A DNA stretch of 64,000 nucleotides. It comes from Polyangium mundeleinium (GTDB lineage: Bacteria; Myxococcota_A; Polyangia; Polyangiales; Polyangiaceae). The stretch is from the NCBI RefSeq assembly GCF_028369105.1, contig NZ_JAQNDO010000001.1, forward strand, positions 7,658,501-7,722,500, written 5' to 3'. Numbering within the stretch: the first letter of the stretch is position 1; each line of letters begins with the position of its first letter. Shown one piece after another: positions 33,297 through 43,122 of the stretch. The translations under genes were made by a program, and so were the position numbers. The notes under the pieces were generated by a model. That model was given only the letters and a program-made list of their open reading frames with translations, was not told the origin of the DNA and made no database searches.

Positions 33297-34241
33297 ATGA
33301 AAAGGCCCGACGAGCGTCCCCGCAGCGCAAGCGGAAAACGAGCTCCACGCGCAAGTTCGTCCAGTGAAACTCCTGCAGCGGGCAAGCGCCGTAGCGCGTC
33401 GCCCCCGCCGGCACCGACATCCCCTTCCACCTGGTGTCCGGAAGGCGACCCGCCGCTGTCTCCCGACGCCGTCCCTCTGGATCCGCTGCATCCTCCCGTT
33501 CGGTATCCCTTCGCGGAAGAGCTCATCTCCGGGCCCCTGCCTCCGCGTGACGAGGTATTCCAGCAGCTCTATGCGCGCGAATGGGAGTTCGTCCTGCGCA
33601 CCGTCGAGCGTTACGGAGTGCCCGCCCGCGACGCCGACGACATCGCACAGGAGGTCTTCTCGGTCGCCTTGCGGCGGATCGAGGATCACGACGCGGCAAG
33701 CTCGGCGCGCCCCTGGCTGTTCGTCATCGCCATGCAGCTCGCGACGAACTACCGAAAGCTCGCACGGCACCGCATGGAGCCGCTCGTGGCCGATTGGCCA
33801 CCGGAGCCGATGAGCGACGCCCTCGCGGCCGAGTCCGCGCTCCTGGAAGGCGAAGAGCAGGCGCTCGCCCGCGAGCTCATCGGCCGGATGCGCCCGAAGC
33901 TCCGCGAGGTTCTCGTCCTGCACGACCTCGAAGAGCAGACGATGCCGGAGATCGCCGAGAAGCTCGGGGTCCCGCTCAAGACGGCTTACGCTCGGCTGAA
34001 GCTCGCGCGCGCAGAAGCGCTCCGGCGAGGGCGCGCGCTCGCCGCGTCGAGCCTCGCCGTGTCGACGCCACGCCCGCTGCGGCCCAAAGATCTGCTTCGC
34101 GTGCGCGAGGTGCTCCTCGCGTATGCGCATCAACCGTCACACGCGGCGCGCGCCTCACGCCGTCGCAATCAGCCCGTCATGTATCCCTGCGCCGTCCCCG
34201 TGCGGGAGCTGTCTTACCCGCGGATCGTCTTCCCGTCGTGA
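33297..34241 (+). CDS. ECF-type sigma factor with long N-terminal extension
   Basis: A 314-residue protein. Residues 1-85 are a basic, then Pro/Ser-rich extension not found in ordinary ECF factors. Region 2 (about 90-155) has VFQQLYAREWEFVLRTVERYG, DADDIAQEVF and ARPWLFVIAMQLATNYRKL. Region 4 (about 190-240) has LREVLVLHDLEEQTMPEIAEKLGV and KTAYARLKLARAEAL. A tail of about 70 residues follows and may be regulatory. No anti-sigma gene is visible. A strong hairpin lies after the stop. It resembles the factor at 3933 in region 2. Confidence 0.85.
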   Translation: MKRPDERPRSASGKRAPRASSSSETPAAGKRRSASPPPAPTSPSTWCPEGDPPLSPDAVPLDPLHPPVRYPFAEELISGPLPPRDEVFQQLYAREWEFVLRTVERYGVPARDADDIAQEVFSVALRRIEDHDAASSARPWLFVIAMQLATNYRKLARHRMEPLVADWPPEPMSDALAAESALLEGEEQALARELIGRMRPKLREVLVLHDLEEQTMPEIAEKLGVPLKTAYARLKLARAEALRRGRALAASSLAVSTPRPLRPKDLLRVREVLLAYAHQPSHAARASRRRNQPVMYPCAVPVRELSYPRIVFPS

Positions 34242-34248
34242 AGCGAGC

Positions 34249-34275
34249 GGCGCGCGGGTCACACACCCGCGCGCC
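34249..34275. terminator. Hairpin between convergent genes
   Basis: A perfect 11-bp stem (GGCGCGCGGGT and ACCCGCGCGCC) with a 5-nt loop, between the ECF sigma gene and the convergent M16 peptidase gene. A likely bidirectional terminator without a U-tract. Confidence 0.65.
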
Positions 34276-34278
34276 AGA

Positions 34279-35559
34279 TCATTCGAGGTCGAACGGATCG
34301 ACCTGCGTCTCCTGCAGCCGCGGGACGGACTTCGCGACGGCATCGCCGATCTGCGAGAACGTTCCCACGACCGAGACCACGAGGTCATCCTCCGACAGAC
34401 GCTCGCGGATCGCGGCGTTCGCCTCGTCCAGCGTAACGGCCTCGATCTGCTCGAGCTGCTTGTCGTGGTATCCCTCAGGCAAATCGTAGAGCGCGGCCTC
34501 GAGCTTCTGGTAGGCCCGTTTCCTCGCCGTATCCACCTCGAAGGCGTGGGAGCGAACGAGGTACTTCTTGACGAACGAGAGCTCGTCCCGCGTGATCCCA
34601 TCCTTGCGGAGCGCGTGCAGAAGCTCGAGCTTCAGGGCGAGGCAGGCCGCGGCATCCGACGCCTTGGGCGCCGTCCACATCGTGAACGCGTCCCTCTGCC
34701 GATCGAAGCCGACACGAGACGACGCGCCGTACGACCAGCCGCGCTTCGCCCGCACCTCCTGCATGAGCCGCGACGTGAACGTCCCTCCGAACGCCGTGTT
34801 CGCCACGAGGAGCGCGACGTGATCGGGATCATTCGGGTGCGTCCCCAGTCCTCCCACGATCATCTGCGTCTGGGTTCGCTCCGGTTTGTCGACGAAGACG
34901 AGCCGACGGCCGGCCCTCCGCGCCGGCGGCGGCACGGGATCCGGGATACGTGCGCCGGCCGGGAGTCCGGAAAGCAAGCGTTCGGCGATCGCGTGGCCTT
35001 CCTCCACGTCGACGTCTCCCGAGATCGTGACGATCGCGTTCTCCCGCGCGTAGTGCGCCCCATAGAACGACACCACGTCGGCGCGCTCGATCGCACGCAA
35101 CGCGGGAATGCAACCTGCAACGCGGCGGCCGTACGGATGACCGGCGAAGAGCGTCCGGCGGAAGGCGCGCGCGCACAAGGAGCCGTCGCTGTCGCGTGAC
35201 TCGATGAGCTCGGCCTCGGCTTCACGCTTCAGCCGAGCGAGCTCGGTCTCGTCGAACGAGGGCCGCGCGAGCAACGTCGATGCGAGGTCCACGAACGGAT
35301 CGAGCGAACGCCGGATCACCTCGAAGTGAAGCGTGCTCGAGCTCGGCGAGACGTCCACGCCGAGCTCACCGCCGAGGAGGTCGATCGTCTGCTCGATCTT
35401 CTCCGAGCTCCATCCATCGGCACCGCGACGGAGCATGCGTGCCGTGGTGCGCCCGAGCCCTTCGCGGCCCACGGGGTCGTGCGCCGATCCCGAGCGGAAC
35501 GCGACGACGACGCTGACGATAGGCAACGCGGGGCTCGGCTCGACGATGACGTTCGTCAC
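34279..35559 (-). CDS. M16 family peptidase-like protein, non-catalytic partner
   Basis: A 426-residue M16-fold protein. Where the zinc motif HxxEH should be, the sequence reads GREGLGRTTARML, so it should not bind metal. The C-terminal substrate motif is present (FGGTFTSRLMQEVRAKRGWSYG, about 270). This is the pattern of the regulatory partner in two-gene M16B systems, where catalytic and Arg/Tyr subunits form a clamp. It overlaps the upstream catalytic gene by 4 bp (ATGA), so the two are coupled. Confidence 0.88.
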   Translation of the reverse strand: MTNVIVEPSPALPIVSVVVAFRSGSAHDPVGREGLGRTTARMLRRGADGWSSEKIEQTIDLLGGELGVDVSPSSSTLHFEVIRRSLDPFVDLASTLLARPSFDETELARLKREAEAELIESRDSDGSLCARAFRRTLFAGHPYGRRVAGCIPALRAIERADVVSFYGAHYARENAIVTISGDVDVEEGHAIAERLLSGLPAGARIPDPVPPPARRAGRRLVFVDKPERTQTQMIVGGLGTHPNDPDHVALLVANTAFGGTFTSRLMQEVRAKRGWSYGASSRVGFDRQRDAFTMWTAPKASDAAACLALKLELLHALRKDGITRDELSFVKKYLVRSHAFEVDTARKRAYQKLEAALYDLPEGYHDKQLEQIEAVTLDEANAAIRERLSEDDLVVSVVGTFSQIGDAVAKSVPRLQETQVDPFDLE

Positions 35560-37001
35560 GACGCCACCTCCTCTTCGCTCCCCTCGCCTTCCGCCTCTTC
35601 GTCGTCCACCTCGTCACTCTCCATCGATCCGTCGGGCGCGACCTCGATGACCGTCCTCGACGAGCGCGCGAGGTAACGCCGCGCCACGCGCAGGAGGTCT
35701 CCCACGGTGACCCTGCGGTACGCCGCGAGCCGTTCGAAGAGCGCCGCCGGATCGCCCAGCACGATCTCGTAAAACCCGATCTGCTCGGCCTTGCCGCTCA
35801 CCGTCTCGAGCCCCTGCAGCACCGCGAGCTCGACGCGCGCCTTGGCCTTTTCAAGTTCCTCCTCCGTGACCGGCTCGACGCGGACCCGATCGAGGAGCAC
35901 GTCGAGCGCAGCGCAGAGCGCCTCCGCGGTGTGCTCACCGCGCGCCGACAAGAAGACGTCGTAGAGCGATGGATCGCGGAACGCGCCCACCCAGCCTCGC
36001 ACGTCGGTGGCGATCTCCTGATCCTGGATGAGCGCGCGATGCACCCGCGAGGAGCGCCCTCCGAAGAGGATCTCGTTCAGGAGCACGAGCGCCGGATGAT
36101 CGAAGTCCCCGAGCGCCGCCGATTTGTACCCGATCGCCACCTTGTGCGTCGGCGTCGGCTTGGTGATCTGGATCCGACGCTCCACGGTTTGCGGAGGCTC
36201 GGGTCGCACATCCTCGACCGGCAGGACCGAAGACGGCAGGCCGCCGTAGTTGTCCTGCACGAGCCGGAGCACTTGACCGATGTCGACGTCGCCAACGATC
36301 GCCATCGCCGCGTTGTTCGGCGCGTAATACGTCCGGTAGAACGAGACGCAGTCGTCGGTCGTGAAGCCCAGGATGTCGTCCATCCATCCGATCGTCGGAT
36401 GCCCGTAGCCGTGCTCGCGAAACGCCTCCTTGTAGAGGACCTCGCTGATCGCGCCGTCCACGTCGTCGTCGACGCGTTGCCTCCGCTCGTTCGCGACGAC
36501 CTCCTTCTCGCTCGCCACCTGCGGATCACGCAACACGAGGCGCGACATCCGGTCCGCTTCGAGCCGCAGCGTGAGCTCAAGCGCCTCGGCGGGCAGGTTC
36601 GTGTGGTAGTACGTCCAGTCCAGGAACGTCGCGGCGTTCGTCTCGGCGCCCGCTTCTTCGAGGGTGCGATCGAACGCGCCGTGGGCCGAGGTCTCCGTCT
36701 CGCCGAACATGAGGTGCTCGAAGAGATGGGCGATGCCCGTCTTGCCGACGCGCTCGTGCCGCGAGCCCACGCCGAACCACGTCTGCACGCAGACGACGGG
36801 CGCCGCGTTGTCCTGCAGGATCAGCACCCGCAGGCCGTTGCCCAGGACGAAACGTTCGACGCGCATGGTTGGGCCGAACGAGATGGTGGCGTCGTGCTCG
36901 GCCTCTGCGAGGCGGGTCCGGTTGCGGTTGAGCTCGGCGAGGAGCTCGGCGAACGGACCTTTCCGGACGCGCGAGCGGAGATTCGGGAGGGCCGTATGCA
37001 T
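35556..37001 (-). CDS. Zinc-dependent M16 peptidase
   Basis: A 481-residue protein. It has an inverted zinc motif HLFEHLMF (about 77-84), with a downstream Glu in the ELTLRLEADRM region (about 150-160), as expected for M16. The second half carries EILFGGRSSRVHRALI. It ends in an acidic tail (DEVDDEEAEGEGSEEE). The enzyme degrades peptides inside a closing chamber together with the partner encoded downstream. No signal peptide is evident, so it may be cytoplasmic or exported by an unknown route. Confidence 0.92.
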   Translation of the reverse strand: MHTALPNLRSRVRKGPFAELLAELNRNRTRLAEAEHDATISFGPTMRVERFVLGNGLRVLILQDNAAPVVCVQTWFGVGSRHERVGKTGIAHLFEHLMFGETETSAHGAFDRTLEEAGAETNAATFLDWTYYHTNLPAEALELTLRLEADRMSRLVLRDPQVASEKEVVANERRQRVDDDVDGAISEVLYKEAFREHGYGHPTIGWMDDILGFTTDDCVSFYRTYYAPNNAAMAIVGDVDIGQVLRLVQDNYGGLPSSVLPVEDVRPEPPQTVERRIQITKPTPTHKVAIGYKSAALGDFDHPALVLLNEILFGGRSSRVHRALIQDQEIATDVRGWVGAFRDPSLYDVFLSARGEHTAEALCAALDVLLDRVRVEPVTEEELEKAKARVELAVLQGLETVSGKAEQIGFYEIVLGDPAALFERLAAYRRVTVGDLLRVARRYLARSSRTVIEVAPDGSMESDEVDDEEAEGEGSEEEVAS

Positions 37002-37095
37002 CTGCCGCTCTCCCTTACCACATCGCGCCTTCGAGCGCGGCCAGGCGCCACGCGGGCGCGGACGATGCGGCCCCCTCGTCAGGGGCGGACGTGCC

Positions 37096-37707
37096 TCAGC
37101 GGCGCGGCGCCGCGTGGCAGAGGACGTCCTCCGGGATCCGCGTCGACTGATGGCACTCCCACTTGTCGTCGTGGCAGGAGATGACGAGCACGCCGGCCTC
37201 GTAGGCTTCCTTCAGCGACGAGCCCGCTCGCTGGTGGAGCAGGTTCTCGGGCACCCGCTCGTTGCACCCCTTGCCCATGTCGACCTCGAGCTTGCGGTTG
37301 CCCTTGTTCGCCTTCACCGGGTTCGGCGGCGTCTTGCCCTTGTCGGCCGTGCGCACCGCGGCTTCGAGCTTCTTCAAGGTGCGCTCCACGTAATCCTTGT
37401 CGACGAGGGGATCGGTGCCGCGCGGCGTGACCATCGCGATCGTGTACTGGATCGCCATCATCTGCTGATCCGGCGGAGCGCTCGGCTGAATCGGACCCGC
37501 CGATCCGAGCGGCACGGGCCGCGGCGGCATCTCGATCTTCGCCTTCGCCGGCGGAGTCGTCGCGGAGGGCGGCGGCTCGGCCGCGGGCGGCGGCTCAGCC
37601 GAGGGCGCCGCGGACGACGTGCCCTTTGTCGAGGCCGGTTCGTCGCAGGCGGCGAGCACGAGGAGGAGCGGGAGGCAGAGTGGGAGAGTGCGTCGAGCGA
37701 CCGACAT
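37096..37707 (-). CDS. Lipoprotein of unknown function
   Basis: A 203-residue lipoprotein. The signal peptide MSVARRTLPLCLPLLLVLAAC ends at lipid-modified Cys 21. A Pro/Ala/Ser linker (about 25-75) leads to a small domain with four cysteines (GKGCNERV, VISCHDDKWECHQST, VLCHAAPRR). I do not recognise the domain. It is 49 bp downstream of lepA and may be cotranscribed, but lepA is often followed by lepB, which is not seen here. Confidence 0.7.
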   Translation of the reverse strand: MSVARRTLPLCLPLLLVLAACDEPASTKGTSSAAPSAEPPPAAEPPPSATTPPAKAKIEMPPRPVPLGSAGPIQPSAPPDQQMMAIQYTIAMVTPRGTDPLVDKDYVERTLKKLEAAVRTADKGKTPPNPVKANKGNRKLEVDMGKGCNERVPENLLHQRAGSSLKEAYEAGVLVISCHDDKWECHQSTRIPEDVLCHAAPRR

Positions 37708-37756
37708 GTCGCGCCTTATACGAAGGCTCGGTCGCGGACGGTAGAGGGCGCGCGCT

Positions 37757-39559
<1,803 letters not shown>

Positions 39560-39635
39560 ACTTCCGTGAGGCCGGCAAGGCGACGGCCGCGTGCTCCTAG
39601 CGCGTCACGCGCACGAAAGCCACGGGCTCTGGCAG

Positions 39636-39827
39636 TTACTTCTTCTGGACCGTCGTCTCCAGGCTCATCTGTCCCGGGAGCACGTGCTCGTAGTGCTTGA
39701 GGACCATGTCGATCCCCTCGCGGATGTAGACCGCGATCGGCACCTTCGTCCGGTCGTGCAGGAGCTTCAGGCGCTCGGCCTGCTCGGGCGTGATGTAGAT
39801 GGTCGTCGAGACTTTCTTTCGCGACAT
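39636..39827 (-). CDS. Ribbon-helix-helix (CopG-like) DNA-binding protein
   Basis: A 63-residue protein. It has the beta-strand KVSTTIYITPEQ, then helices AERLKLLHDRTK and PIAVYIREGIDMVLKHY, the RHH fold. Such small dimers are regulators, often of their own operon or of toxin-antitoxin genes, but no toxin gene is adjacent. It may control the downstream lepA. The promoter TTGACA-17-TAGGGT lies about 87 bp upstream. Confidence 0.85.
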   Translation of the reverse strand: MSRKKVSTTIYITPEQAERLKLLHDRTKVPIAVYIREGIDMVLKHYEHVLPGQMSLETTVQKK

Positions 39828-39913
39828 GTCACGCCGGCCCTGCGCTCTTCACGTCGCCCGCCGGATGCGGACGGCGCGCCCCCAGGACTCCGAGGGGATA
39901 CTGACAAGGCGTT

Positions 39914-39942
39914 ACCCTAGATGCCGGTACGTGTGTTGTCAA
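39914..39942 (-). promoter_or_regulatory. Promoter for the RHH-lepA operon
   Basis: On the minus strand a consensus -35 TTGACA (39937-39942), exactly 17 bp, and -10 TAGGGT (39914-39919). The transcript would start near 39907, about 80 nt before ATG 39827. This is the best match to a housekeeping promoter in the window. Confidence 0.65.
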
Positions 39943-40060
39943 TCAGGAAGACTCGGGAGTCTCCGGAAACGCGCGTCAGATGCAGGAGCACGAGCACGGC
40001 ATCGGCCTCCCGCTCGCCTTGCGGAAGGTATCGCGGTGCGTCTAGACTCGCCTCGAACGC

Positions 40061-40852
40061 TTGGAATCCAGCCGCTTTCCATGTCCTTTCCGCTGGGCGC
40101 GCCCGCTCGGCGTCGCGGTCCTTCTCACGTCGCTGCCGGCGATCGGGGCCACCGCATGCACCTCGGCCGATCCGGCCAGCACGCCGCCCACCTTTCCCAC
40201 CGGCGCCGAGCGTGACACCGAGGTGAAGCACGAGGCCTGCGACATGGCCGCGGCGAACGCGCAGCGCTTCGACGCGAACGGGGACGGCAAGCCCGACATG
40301 ACCCGCGTGCCCGACGCCGCGGGTCGCGAGCTCTGCCGCGTCCTCGACCTCAACTTCGACGGCGCCATCGATGTCTTCATCTACTACGACCCCGCGGGCC
40401 GCGAGCGCCGTCGCGAGTCGGACTACGACAGAGATGGGCGGGCCGACGAGATCGTGAGCTCACGCGACGGCGCCGTGTTCCTCAAGGAACGCGAGACCAA
40501 CTTCGACGACAAGCTCGACACCTGGGACTACTACGAGGGCGGCCGCCTCGTCCGACGCGAGCGTGACTCGGACGGCGACGGGCTCATCGATCAGTGGTGG
40601 GCCTTCAACGATCCGACCGACGATCGATGCGCGCTCGTCGCGACCGATCGCAACGTCGACGGCAAACCCGATCCCGAGACGGTGCTCGACCTCTGCGCGG
40701 AAGCCCGCGCGAAGCAGGCCGCGACACCACCCAAGCCCCAAGCTCCCGCGCCGCGGCCCTCGGGCGCGGCGCCGCTCCCGACCGCGCCCGCCCCGATGCC
40801 GCCGGGGGGCGTGCCCATCGCACCGCAGCCAGGTGGAACGAGCCCCCGATGA
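40061..40852 (+). CDS. Lipoprotein with Asp/Asn/Gly-rich EF-hand-like repeats (1)
   Basis: A 263-residue protein beginning at TTG 40061, the only start after an in-frame stop. The signal peptide LGVAVLLTSLPAIGATAC ends in a likely lipobox Cys. The mature part has repeated loops: FDANGDGKPDMTR, DLNFDGAIDVFIYY, DYDRDGRADEIV, NFDDKLDTWDYY, DSDGDGLIDQWW, DRNVDGKPD. These DxNxDGxxD loops, as in type-3/EF-hand-like repeats, may bind calcium. A Pro/Ala tail ends it. It overlaps the next gene by 4 bp (ATGA). Function unknown. Confidence 0.72.
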   Translation: MESSRFPCPFRWARPLGVAVLLTSLPAIGATACTSADPASTPPTFPTGAERDTEVKHEACDMAAANAQRFDANGDGKPDMTRVPDAAGRELCRVLDLNFDGAIDVFIYYDPAGRERRRESDYDRDGRADEIVSSRDGAVFLKERETNFDDKLDTWDYYEGGRLVRRERDSDGDGLIDQWWAFNDPTDDRCALVATDRNVDGKPDPETVLDLCAEARAKQAATPPKPQAPAPRPSGAAPLPTAPAPMPPGGVPIAPQPGGTSPR

Positions 40853-41694
40853 CGAGCCGCGTGATCGTGTGGACACTCGCAGGCCCTCTCCTCGCGCTCT
40901 CCTCGTGCGCGAGCACGCCCACGACCACGACGAACGCGTTCACCGGCGAGACCACGCCGAAGCGCGCCGCGCTCCGAGGACCAAGCGGTCCCGTCGACGA
41001 TCGCTCGATGTGCGACTGGAAGGGTCGGAAGGATCGGGAAGCGAGCGAGATCGCGGGGCCTGGCTCGCTCAAGCCGAACGTCCGCCGCGTTTACCTTCTC
41101 GTCGGCGTGGGCGAGTCGCAGAAGAAGATCCTCGTCTGCCGCGAGGTCGACACGAACTTCGACGGCGTGAAGGACGTCGTGCGCCGCTACAACGACAAGG
41201 GCGAGAGCGTGCACGAGGAGAGCGACACCGACTACGACGGTCGCATCGACACGTGGATCACGTTCTCGCGCGGCAAGCTCGCCGAGGTCGAGCTCGACAA
41301 CGATCGCGACGGCAAGCCCGACGAGTGGAAGAGCTACTCGGAGGGCCGCCTCTCGCGCATCAAGCGCGACCAGAACCGCGACGGCAAGCCCGACGTCTGG
41401 GAGATCTACCGCGAGGGAAAGCTCGAGCGGATGGGCGTGGACCTCGACGCCGACGAGCGGGTCGATCGCTGGGATCACGACACGGAGGCGCGCCGCCGTG
41501 CCGAGGAGGCCGAGCGGAAGAAGGAAGAAGAGGCGAAGAAGCGCGAAGCCGAGAAGCGCGAAGCCGAGAAGGCCGACGCCGACAAGGACGGCGACGAGCG
41601 CGAAGGCGAGCCGAAGGGCTCAGCTCCGTCGGCCGAGAAAAAAGACAACAAGGCCAACGACAAGGCCGACAAGGGCGAGAAGAAGAAGCCCTAG
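40849..41694 (+). CDS. Lipoprotein with Asp/Asn/Gly-rich EF-hand-like repeats (2)
   Basis: A 281-residue protein starting at ATG 40849, coupled to the previous gene. The signal peptide IVWTLAGPLLALSSC gives lipobox Cys 20. Repeats are as in the partner: DTNFDGVKDVVRRY, DTDYDGRIDTWITF, DNDRDGKPDEWKSY, DQNRDGKPDVWEIY, DLDADERVDRWDHD, each about 22 residues with a conserved aromatic after the loop. A long Lys/Glu-rich helix (about 205-281) ends it. The pair probably arose by tandem duplication and may work together at the outer membrane. Confidence 0.75.
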   Translation: MTSRVIVWTLAGPLLALSSCASTPTTTTNAFTGETTPKRAALRGPSGPVDDRSMCDWKGRKDREASEIAGPGSLKPNVRRVYLLVGVGESQKKILVCREVDTNFDGVKDVVRRYNDKGESVHEESDTDYDGRIDTWITFSRGKLAEVELDNDRDGKPDEWKSYSEGRLSRIKRDQNRDGKPDVWEIYREGKLERMGVDLDADERVDRWDHDTEARRRAEEAERKKEEEAKKREAEKREAEKADADKDGDEREGEPKGSAPSAEKKDNKANDKADKGEKKKP

Positions 41695-41711
41695 CGCGAC
41701 GAGGACCATGG

Positions 41712-42065
41712 TCAGGGAGCGCTCGTGCCTTCGCGGCCATAGACGTCCTCGATGCGGACGACGTCGTCGAGCTCGGGCGTGGACACCTCGATCACATCCA
41801 CGTCGGTGACGGCGATCATGCGGTGGATCGTCCCGGGCAGGACGTGGAAGACGTCGCCCTTCACCATGCGGCGACGTTCGAGCGACTCCTTCGGGCCTAC
41901 TTCGAGGTCCATCTCGCCCGACTGGAGAAAGAGTGTCTCTTCCTTGACCCGGTGGTATTGACGGGACAGACGCTCGCCTGCCCGGATGTGGAGCAACTTG
42001 CCCACGTAGCGGGACGTCTCCGCCCAGATGAGCTCGTGTCCCCACGGCTTGTCGACGCGGCGCAT
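41712..42065 (-). CDS. Cupin protein, mannose-6-phosphate isomerase type II-like
   Basis: A 117-residue single cupin. KPWGHELIWAETSRYVGKLL opens it, as in the isomerase domain of GDP-mannose enzymes. QYHRVKEETLFLQSGEMDLEV is cupin motif 1, with GDVFHVLPGTIHRMIAV as motif 2 (metal-ligand His and Glu present). It may isomerise a sugar phosphate or act as a small metal-dependent sugar-binding protein. Convergent with the lipoprotein pair and divergent from the pseudouridine synthase. Confidence 0.82.
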   Translation of the reverse strand: MRRVDKPWGHELIWAETSRYVGKLLHIRAGERLSRQYHRVKEETLFLQSGEMDLEVGPKESLERRRMVKGDVFHVLPGTIHRMIAVTDVDVIEVSTPELDDVVRIEDVYGREGTSAP

Positions 42066-42129
42066 GGAGCGTGCTTATCACGAGCCGGGCTGTAGAGCGA
42101 AGCGAAGCGGGCTGGAGGCGAGTCGGCGG

Positions 42130-43113
42130 ATGGAAGAGCGGTTGCAGAAGATCATCGCCCGTTCCGGGGTGAGCTCCCGGCGCGCAGCGGAGGAGTTGGT
42201 CACGGCAGGGCGGGTCCGGGTGAATGGGCGTGTCGTGACGGAGCTCGGGGCCAAGGCCGACCCGCGTCGCGACAAAATCGAGGTGGATGGCAAGCGCCTC
42301 ACGGCAGAGTCGCCGGTCTACCTCGTGCTCCACAAGCCGCGGAACGTCGTGTCGACGCTCCACGATCCCGAGGGTCGGCCCACGGTAGCGGACCTCGTGC
42401 GCAGCGCAGGCGCGCGCGTCTATCCCGTCGGTCGCCTCGACTTCGCGACGAGCGGCGTCCTCCTGTTGACGAACGACGGCGAGTTCTCGAACGGCATGCT
42501 TCATCCGCGCGGCGGCGTGCCCAAGACGTACGTGCTCAAAGTGCGTGGCTTGATGGATGAAGGCGACGCGGACGTGTGGCGCACGGGCGTCGAGCTCGAA
42601 GACGGCAAGACGTTGCCGGCCGACGTGCGCATCCTGCGGCACGAGGGCGACAAGACCTGGCTCGAGATCACCCTGCGCGAAGGTCGAAACCAGCAGATCC
42701 GACGCATGGGCGAGGCGACGGGTTTCCCCGTGATGCGGCTCGCGCGGTTGAGCTTTGCCGGCGTGACGTCCGAGGGGCTCTTACCGGGGAAGTGGCGGTT
42801 GCTCACGGTCGACGAGCTGCTCGCGATCCGCAAGGAGTTCGGCGTGCCGAAGCGCGTGCGCCCGGCCGTGGATCAGATGCCTGCACAGCGCGCGAAGCAG
42901 CAGAGGCCCCGCGCGCACGTCGGCGCAGCACCCCGCGATCGAGGCGAGCGCGGTGAACGCGGCGAGCGGCCGCGGGTGGGGCACACGACGCGAGAAGGCG
43001 CACGCGAGGAGCGACGCGCGCGGCCTGCGGATCGGCGCGAACGGGGGACGAGCGGGCCGCCGCGCGAGCGGGGGACGAGCGGGCCGCCGCGCGAGCGCAA
43101 GCGGCCCACCTGA
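42130..43113 (+). CDS. RsuA/RluB-family pseudouridine synthase
   Basis: A 327-residue protein from ATG 42130. The S4 RNA-binding domain (about 1-60) has MEERLQKIIARSGVSSRRAAEELV. The catalytic domain has YPVGRLDFATSGVLLLTNDG, with the essential Asp at about residue 105. LREGRNQQIRRMGEATGFPVMRLAR follows. It should modify uridine in 23S rRNA (RluB-like), though RsuA-type specificity cannot be excluded. An Arg/Gly-rich tail of about 80 residues ends in two copies of RERGTSGPP, made by a 27-bp DNA repeat near 43046-43099. Such tails often bind RNA. Confidence 0.9.
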   Translation: MEERLQKIIARSGVSSRRAAEELVTAGRVRVNGRVVTELGAKADPRRDKIEVDGKRLTAESPVYLVLHKPRNVVSTLHDPEGRPTVADLVRSAGARVYPVGRLDFATSGVLLLTNDGEFSNGMLHPRGGVPKTYVLKVRGLMDEGDADVWRTGVELEDGKTLPADVRILRHEGDKTWLEITLREGRNQQIRRMGEATGFPVMRLARLSFAGVTSEGLLPGKWRLLTVDELLAIRKEFGVPKRVRPAVDQMPAQRAKQQRPRAHVGAAPRDRGERGERGERPRVGHTTREGAREERRARPADRRERGTSGPPRERGTSGPPRERKRPT

Positions 43114-43122
43114 GGCGGCGCG

